Shown: in pieces, positions 59,358 through 64,000 of the stretch
How positions within the stretch are numbered: the stretch's first letter is position 1
Layout: the number at the start of each line of letters is the position of its first letter
The notes under the pieces: generated by a model
Told to the model about the DNA's origin: nothing
What the model saw: only the letters and a program-made list of their open reading frames with translations
Databases searched by the model: none
Program-made: the position numbers and the translations under genes
Source of the DNA: DASXUL01 sp036504855
GTDB lineage: Bacteria; Armatimonadota; DTGP01; JAKQQT01
NCBI GenBank assembly: GCA_036504855.1
Contig: DASXUL010000193.1
Coordinates: 1-64,000, forward strand
Length of the DNA: 64,000 bases
Direction: 5' to 3'

Positions 59358-62114
59358 TCAGTCTAGCACGGCCTCCTGGATCGCCGCGGCGATGCCCTCC
59401 GGCGCATCCCGGAAGTCATAGACGACTCGCTTCAGGCCCTGCATTCCCATCCAGATGCCGGTCTCCTCCGCCAGGCGCAATCCCCTGTCCTTGGTCCGGT
59501 ATCTGCCGAGCTTCGCTAACTGCCCGATCAGCGCGGCGGACGGAACGTGGATGAGGGCGGCGGATCTCGAGCCGAAGGACATGGGGTCGGTAGCGAACGC
59601 GGCATCCGCGCGCGGAGGCCAGTTTGGCGTCGCGAACTGCAGCCCCCCCGCGCAGACAGTTATCATCGTGGTCCAACGTGGCTGCCTAGCGCGCAGCCCT
59701 TCCAGAAGCGCGTTCAGGAGAGTTGCGTGGGGGTCTTCCGGCGGCTGGCCGAGGCGGTATCTTGTTACGCCGTTCGGCGTCAGACTGACCTCGCCGCCCA
59801 CGCTCACGCTCCACGTGCCAGCAGGACTGTACAGGGCGGCGGCGTCGAGCGGCGGCCCAATGCCGCTGGGGACGAAAACGTCCGCGATGTCGTATCCCTC
59901 ATCCGCCACGTGCTGCGCCCGCGCGGCGAGGCAGTAACCTAGAGAAACGTCTGGGCCGATTCCCCCCACCGCTCCGGTTTCCTCGCCCCACGCGTCGAGC
60001 AGTACTCCGTCGGGGGCCGGCTGGCGGGCGAGGCCGTCCAGAAGCGCGGTGAGCTTACCCTTCGCCTCCGGGCCGGGCCACACGAGGTTGCCGCGCATTT
60101 CGGGCGGCTTGATGCTGCTGTCCCACCCCGGAAGCGCCCGCGCCTCCATGAAATCGCGCCCCAGGATATCGCGGTCGATCAGGTCCGGCCGGTCATCCAT
60201 CCAGTGAGGCTCCTTCGTTACGGGTTGCCAGACCAGCGCGTTCACGGTTGCCGCCACGGAAAGGCCCGCCGCGCGCGCGGCCTTCACGGCCGCCGCCCAC
60301 CCGTTGGCCCCTTTCAGCGCCGGGTGCAGCGGGAAGGCGCCCGTGGGGAACGTGGCATAGCCGTCGATTAGCGCTGGATAGTACAGCGTCTTGAAGCCCT
60401 TGGCGCGCATCGCTTTCAGCACGGGCGCCAACGCGTCGGGGGGGAGCGGCGGAACGGCCACGCCGCGATCGTCCGCCTTCACGAGCGGCGTGGGGGGAAT
60501 GACCGGAATGGGCGCCCCCGGCGCGGGCTTCGGGAACGCCCGAGGCGCGGTCTGCCGGCGTTCGGGCCGCTTGGCCTTGAGCGTGTAGACGGTGTCGTCG
60601 ATGAGCGCCCACCCGGCGCCAGGCAGTTCGATGGAGACCTCCACACCCGCCGTGCCGCAGAGGAACGCGCTGGCCACATCCGATGCTCCGGGCCCGCTCT
60701 CCTCGGGATACCCCCTCTCCGCTCGGAAGGCGGCGTTCTGGCGACGGCGCTCTTCAAGGCCGGCCAGCATCGCGCGCGCCTTCTCCTGCTGCCCCGCCGT
60801 CATCTCGCTGTAGGGCAACCTCGTCGGCATTAGGAAATCATAACTTTCCCCCCAGCCGATGGGCGGCGGCGTGGTCAGAAGGGTTTTCCGCTGGGCATCC
60901 GTCCACGCGAACGGATCATCGGCGGCGAACGGCAGGCTGGCCGCCAGCGCCCTCCAGGGTTCGCCATTCAGAGCGCGATTGATATCGGACTGCGCCTGTT
61001 CGGTTACTGGCTTCGAGGCGGCCTGCATCCGGGCCATCACGACGGCGAGGCCCTCGCGGTCCCACGCCAGGATGTAGGTCTTCCCCAGCTTGCGCCAGGC
61101 CGCCGTGAGGCCGAGGCGCAACCCATCCAGCGCTTCGCCGCAGGTCACCGATGGGCTTCCCACGTACGCGCGCAGACTCTTGTACTGAGGGCTGACCGCC
61201 AACGGCAAATGGGTGACCTTCGCGATCTGCGCGACGACCGCCTCCACCGTGGTCACCCCGCTCATTGCCAGCGGCTGTATGTATGCCTTTCCGTCTAGGT
61301 CGGAGGGCTTGAACGTGTTGGGAACGGTCAGAAACCCCGGCGATACGACGGCCTGGCCCCACTCCCGTTCGCTTCCGTGCTCGGCGAAGACAAGGCGTCT
61401 CTTGCTGGGAGCCCTGGAGCCGGATTGCCATTCGGCCCGCCCTTGCCGCCCCGGCTCCACGGGCGGCTTACAGAGGATTCCGCCCGAATTCAGCTGCGCC
61501 CGCAGGCGAACGGCGCTCAGGTCGTACTGATCCGTGATGGTCGGCTGAGGATCTTCCATCATGCTATTGCCTTGGCAATACAGGATCGTCAGGTACAGCG
61601 GCGGCCGGATGGCCCGCGCGAGCCACGCCTTTGCCTCCGGCGGGAAGGCGGACGCGGGCACGCCCTTCTCCGAGCCCAGAGCCGCCCAGCGCTCGGGCGG
61701 CAATTGGGCGAGGGCCTTCTGAATGAGGGCGATGCGCCCCTGGTAATCGATCTCGTTCCCGCGCCCCAGGGCCTTCGGTTCCGCGTTACGGCTCTGCGGG
61801 GCCAGCACCCAGGTTCCCCGCACGGAGAAGGGGATGAGCGTCATATCAGGCCGGCTGAACGCCTCACACACGGCCTGGAGCCGCGCCAACGTGTTCAGCC
61901 CATCAAGCTGGAGTGGGTCGCCGTAAGGCCCGGTCAGGGCGCCGTTGTTGACCACGAACACGCGCTGCCCCGAAACGGCCTTGTTTACGGCGGCGAGGAA
62001 GACCGACGGCGGAGGGGCGCCGGGCGGGGTCTGGGGGTGGGCGGCCGGCGCGGCGAGCGTCAGCGCCGCGGCGAGGCCGAACAAGCGAGCGAAGACATCG
62101 GCAGCTTGCATCAT
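59358..62114 (-). CDS. Large secreted protein, STN-like segment plus glycosyl-hydrolase-like barrel
   Basis: 918 residues. Signal peptide (FGLAAALTLAAPAAHPQ). Near residues 280-335, VVAQIAKVTHLPLAVSPQYK ... CGEALDGLRLGL resembles the STN/secretin short domain. From about 560 the sequence reads LAPVLKAMRAKGFKTLYYPA, HPALKGANGWAAAVKAARAA and VLLDAWGEETG, in the style of GHL10-type putative glycosidases. The middle is unassigned. GAGGGG precedes tandem ATGs at 62114/62111. First gene of an operon with the Gate protein and the GH99-like protein. I cannot name an activity. Confidence 0.55.
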   Translation of the reverse strand: MMQAADVFARLFGLAAALTLAAPAAHPQTPPGAPPPSVFLAAVNKAVSGQRVFVVNNGALTGPYGDPLQLDGLNTLARLQAVCEAFSRPDMTLIPFSVRGTWVLAPQSRNAEPKALGRGNEIDYQGRIALIQKALAQLPPERWAALGSEKGVPASAFPPEAKAWLARAIRPPLYLTILYCQGNSMMEDPQPTITDQYDLSAVRLRAQLNSGGILCKPPVEPGRQGRAEWQSGSRAPSKRRLVFAEHGSEREWGQAVVSPGFLTVPNTFKPSDLDGKAYIQPLAMSGVTTVEAVVAQIAKVTHLPLAVSPQYKSLRAYVGSPSVTCGEALDGLRLGLTAAWRKLGKTYILAWDREGLAVVMARMQAASKPVTEQAQSDINRALNGEPWRALAASLPFAADDPFAWTDAQRKTLLTTPPPIGWGESYDFLMPTRLPYSEMTAGQQEKARAMLAGLEERRRQNAAFRAERGYPEESGPGASDVASAFLCGTAGVEVSIELPGAGWALIDDTVYTLKAKRPERRQTAPRAFPKPAPGAPIPVIPPTPLVKADDRGVAVPPLPPDALAPVLKAMRAKGFKTLYYPALIDGYATFPTGAFPLHPALKGANGWAAAVKAARAAGLSVAATVNALVWQPVTKEPHWMDDRPDLIDRDILGRDFMEARALPGWDSSIKPPEMRGNLVWPGPEAKGKLTALLDGLARQPAPDGVLLDAWGEETGAVGGIGPDVSLGYCLAARAQHVADEGYDIADVFVPSGIGPPLDAAALYSPAGTWSVSVGGEVSLTPNGVTRYRLGQPPEDPHATLLNALLEGLRARQPRWTTMITVCAGGLQFATPNWPPRADAAFATDPMSFGSRSAALIHVPSAALIGQLAKLGRYRTKDRGLRLAEETGIWMGMQGLKRVVYDFRDAPEGIAAAIQEAVLD

Positions 62115-62203
62115 CGTCCCCTCGAAGTCGGAAGGCCTCGCCGTGGGCGGGCGTCCGGCTGGCTAGTGGCGACCAACGACTCAGTTGACGGACGGCGGAC
62201 GGC

Positions 62204-62881
62204 TCAGGCTCCCAGCCATGCTTTCATGCCGTTGCTGAGGGTGACCGCGCGGATGCCGGGCTGGCGGCGCACGATGCCCTGCTCGAGAAGGGCGCGCAGG
62301 ATGGCCGCGCCCAGGGCGCCTCCGAGGTGGGGGCGGCGTTCCGTCCAGTCCATGCAGCCGAACGCGAAAGACCGCCGTCCGGCCTCGGGCAGATCGACGC
62401 CGCGCTCCGCGAGCGCGCGGCCGCCCTCCAGCGTCAACAGGTAGATCGGCCGGGGCCCGTCCGGCGTCAGCCAGCCGCGTTCCACCATGGCATCCAGGAT
62501 CTCCACTCCGGCCAGGCCGCCGAGGTGGTCGTAGCAGGTGCGGGCCTGCCGTATGGGGGAGTTGCGCCGGATTTCCCGCGCGGCGCCGGCGCTGGGGGCG
62601 TGGGGATCGTGCGGGACCACGGCGGCGGCCTCCATGGCGGCCAGCAGCGCCCCAACGGCGTCGGCATCCACGGAGTAGGCGCGTCGCCGCTCCTCGCTCA
62701 CGGTTTCGGAGGCCAGCCCGACGTCGCGCAGCGCGGCCAGATGGTTCGCCGCGCGGGGATGGGTAAGCCCCAACCGCTGCGCCAGCTCGTTCGGCGTCGC
62801 CTCGCCTTCCATCAGAGCCCGCAGAAGCCGCAACCGCGTATCATCCGAAAGCGCCCGCGCCAGTCTCGCGATGGATTCCAT
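62204..62881 (-). CDS. ArsR-type winged-helix transcriptional regulator
   Basis: 225 residues. The N-terminal HTH has LARALSDDTRLRLLRALMEG, ELAQRLGLTHPRAANHLAAL and the wing SEERRRAYSVD. The C-terminal half (ARTCYDHLGGLAGVEILDAM, FAFGCMDWTERRPHLGGALG) is the conserved domain of a long ArsR subgroup. No cysteine metal site of classical ArsR is seen in the HTH. The start at 62881 follows GGAGGA, with TACAAT 11 nt upstream of the ATG. It may regulate the downstream operon, whose first gene starts 89 nt further on. Confidence 0.82.
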   Translation of the reverse strand: MESIARLARALSDDTRLRLLRALMEGEATPNELAQRLGLTHPRAANHLAALRDVGLASETVSEERRRAYSVDADAVGALLAAMEAAAVVPHDPHAPSAGAAREIRRNSPIRQARTCYDHLGGLAGVEILDAMVERGWLTPDGPRPIYLLTLEGGRALAERGVDLPEAGRRSFAFGCMDWTERRPHLGGALGAAILRALLEQGIVRRQPGIRAVTLSNGMKAWLGA

Positions 62882-62944
62882 GGGATTCCTCCATTGTACG
62901 GATAGCATGGTTTGGGGCCGGAAGAGAACTCGGGAGGCGCCTGC

Positions 62945-63050
62945 GCCTGGCCGTGAACGGCCGGCTCAGGGGACCAACGGCGCCTTCGCGCCGTCACGTC
63001 AGGGCGCGAAGGCGCCCTTAGCCCGTTGAGCCGGCCCCTCGGGGCCAGGC
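62945..63050. repeat. 106-bp double-stem palindromic element (family B), copy 2
   Basis: Same outer arms and same inner stem (GGCGCCTTCGCGCC / GGCGCGAAGGCGCC) as the copy at 52579-52684, with only a few differences outside the stems. Directly followed by a short run of heptamer-like units (63052-63090, ATTCCGC ATTCCGT ATTCTGT type) that reaches the stop codon of the adenosine deaminase gene. Confidence 0.75.
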
Positions 63051-63090
63051 TCATTCCGCATTCCGTATTCTGTTTGCTGTATTCCGAGTT

Positions 63091-64000
63091 CTAGCCGAAC
63101 GCTGCCCCCAGGGCATTGTCGCGCAGGCGCGCCATCTCCGCTTCGGTGAGGGAGAAGGTCCGCTGAACGGCGGAGAGCTCGCCGGCGAGGTTCGTCCCGA
63201 AGAGGGCCGGGTCATCGGTGTTCACGGAAACGTTCAGGCCGCGCCGCAGGAAATCCGCCACCGGGTGCTCCGCCAGCGACGCCACGGCGCCCGTTCGCAC
63301 GTTGCTGGTGGGGCACATTTCGAGGTGAACCTGATGGCGCAGGAGGTGCTCCATGAGGACCGGGTCCTCCGATGCGCGCACGGCGTGGCCGAGGCGCTCA
63401 GCGCCGAGCTCCAGGGCCTTCCAGATGCTCTCGGGTCCGGCGCCCTCGCCGGCGTGGGCGGTGACGTGCAGGCCGCCCGCCTTCGCCGCGGCGAACAGAT
63501 CTCGGGCCAGTTCCGTCGAGTGTCGCGCCTCCTCGCCGCCGAGGCCGACGGCGACCACGCCGTGCGCGCGGTTGTTCAGCGCCAGCTCAAGGCCGATGTG
63601 CCCGGCGTCCACCGCGCAGAGCTCGCGGATGACGTCCACGATGAGCCTCCACCGCGGGCCGCCCTCGGCTTGCGCCGCGTTCAGCCCTTCGGCGATGGCC
63701 GGGATTGCTTCGTTGCCGTTGAGCCGTCCCGCCCAGTGCGCTCCGGCGATGGATGTGTGCAGCTCCGCGTAGACCGCGTTGCTCTCGGCCAGCCAGATGC
63801 CGCATTCATAGGCGGCCTGGCGGTAATCTTCCGGGTCGCGCAGCGTGTACAGGACCTGCATCCACGTTTCGAAGAAGCCGGCCATGTCGGTGAAGCGCAG
63901 CCGCTTGCGCAGATCATCCAGCGTCAAGGAGGTTCCCGGCTCGTGCCGCCGGATCAGGCGCAGCCACGCCTCGGGGCGGATCGCCCCTTCCAGGTGGAGG
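63091..64000 (-). CDS. add: Adenosine deaminase (5' end beyond window)
   Basis: 303 codons are present and the frame is open to the window edge, where it reads LHLEGAIRPEAWLRLIRRHE, the standard N-terminal metal-binding region (the first HxH is cut off). Further on: ELHTSIAGAHW, VAVGLGGEE, VTAHAGEGAGPESIW with the catalytic His and Glu, RLGHAVRAS, EMCPTSNVRTG and the metal-binding Asp in VNTDDPALFG. It converts adenosine or adenine-type substrates to the inosine or hypoxanthine form. An internal TTG at 63927 is not the start. Confidence 0.9.
   Translation of the reverse strand, partial: LHLEGAIRPEAWLRLIRRHEPGTSLTLDDLRKRLRFTDMAGFFETWMQVLYTLRDPEDYRQAAYECGIWLAESNAVYAELHTSIAGAHWAGRLNGNEAIPAIAEGLNAAQAEGGPRWRLIVDVIRELCAVDAGHIGLELALNNRAHGVVAVGLGGEEARHSTELARDLFAAAKAGGLHVTAHAGEGAGPESIWKALELGAERLGHAVRASEDPVLMEHLLRHQVHLEMCPTSNVRTGAVASLAEHPVADFLRRGLNVSVNTDDPALFGTNLAGELSAVQRTFSLTEAEMARLRDNALGAAFG

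Overview
This is a GC-rich bacterial window of 64 kb with one tRNA gene and about 55 protein genes. The mix points to Armatimonadota or a near relative. It contains pilin-like proteins of the DUF1559 type with an H-X9-DG motif (one classical prepilin plus a tandem triplet of unusual multi-pass versions), PilB/PilT ATPases, a J-domain-like membrane protein, a dockerin-like end on a beta-helix protein, and several apparently leaderless promoters. The assignment is an inference from gene content; no rRNA is present to test it.

Layout. 0.5-3 kb: a WalJ-type metallo-hydrolase, two tandem zinc-finger membrane proteins and a small membrane protein. 3.2-7.3 kb: GH76 hydrolase, dihydrolipoyl dehydrogenase, tRNA-Leu(UAA) and a double winged-helix protein. 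7.5-11.3 kb: a lower-GC accessory island with hypothetical membrane proteins, an AbiEi antitoxin next to an internally deleted AbiEii toxin, and a REP-associated tyrosine transposase (RAYT) among its own repeats. 11.4-14.4 kb: pilT and pilB. 14.4-15.1 kb: a gene-free stretch with DnaA-box-like sequences and a nearby G/C skew flip, a candidate replication origin. 15-24 kb: PhyH oxygenase, esterase, acyl-CoA synthetase, a GH172-like relic, dprA, a second RAYT with its own repeats, and a 2-hydroxyacid dehydrogenase. 24-27 kb: YhhN, ThuA and guanine deaminase. 27-33.5 kb: a large hybrid histidine kinase, a MraY/WecA-like transferase, a TlpA-like lipoprotein, a DedA protein and a diguanylate cyclase. 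33.6-37.5 kb: a three-gene ABC export operon and a mono-haem cytochrome. 38-41.6 kb: a coupled pair of radical SAM/SPASM enzymes and a CoaBC whose decarboxylase domain lacks its usual catalytic residues. 41.8-52.5 kb: a 1319-residue beta-helix protein, gmk, prepilin, J-like protein, gluzincin peptidase, lemA-htpX and tatD. 52.7-64 kb: the three polytopic DUF1559 proteins, a three-gene secreted/membrane operon of probable carbohydrate function, an ArsR-type regulator and the 3' part of adenosine deaminase.

The most striking non-gene signal is a family of about 13 long intergenic hairpins, roughly 105-310 bp each. Their outer arms are tandem heptamers built on TCAG, and many have an inner stem CCCGAAGGCC/GGCCTTCGGG. 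The heptamer differs from copy to copy, while the two arms within a copy remain complementary. Several other palindromic families are also present: two kinds cluster around the two RAYT genes, one lies between pilT and pilB, and one is a 106-bp double-stem element present twice.

Possible functional links: PilB, PilT and DprA fit natural transformation and twitching; the RAYTs fit local spread of REP elements; GH76, the GH99-like protein and the beta-helix protein fit a polysaccharide-degrading lifestyle.
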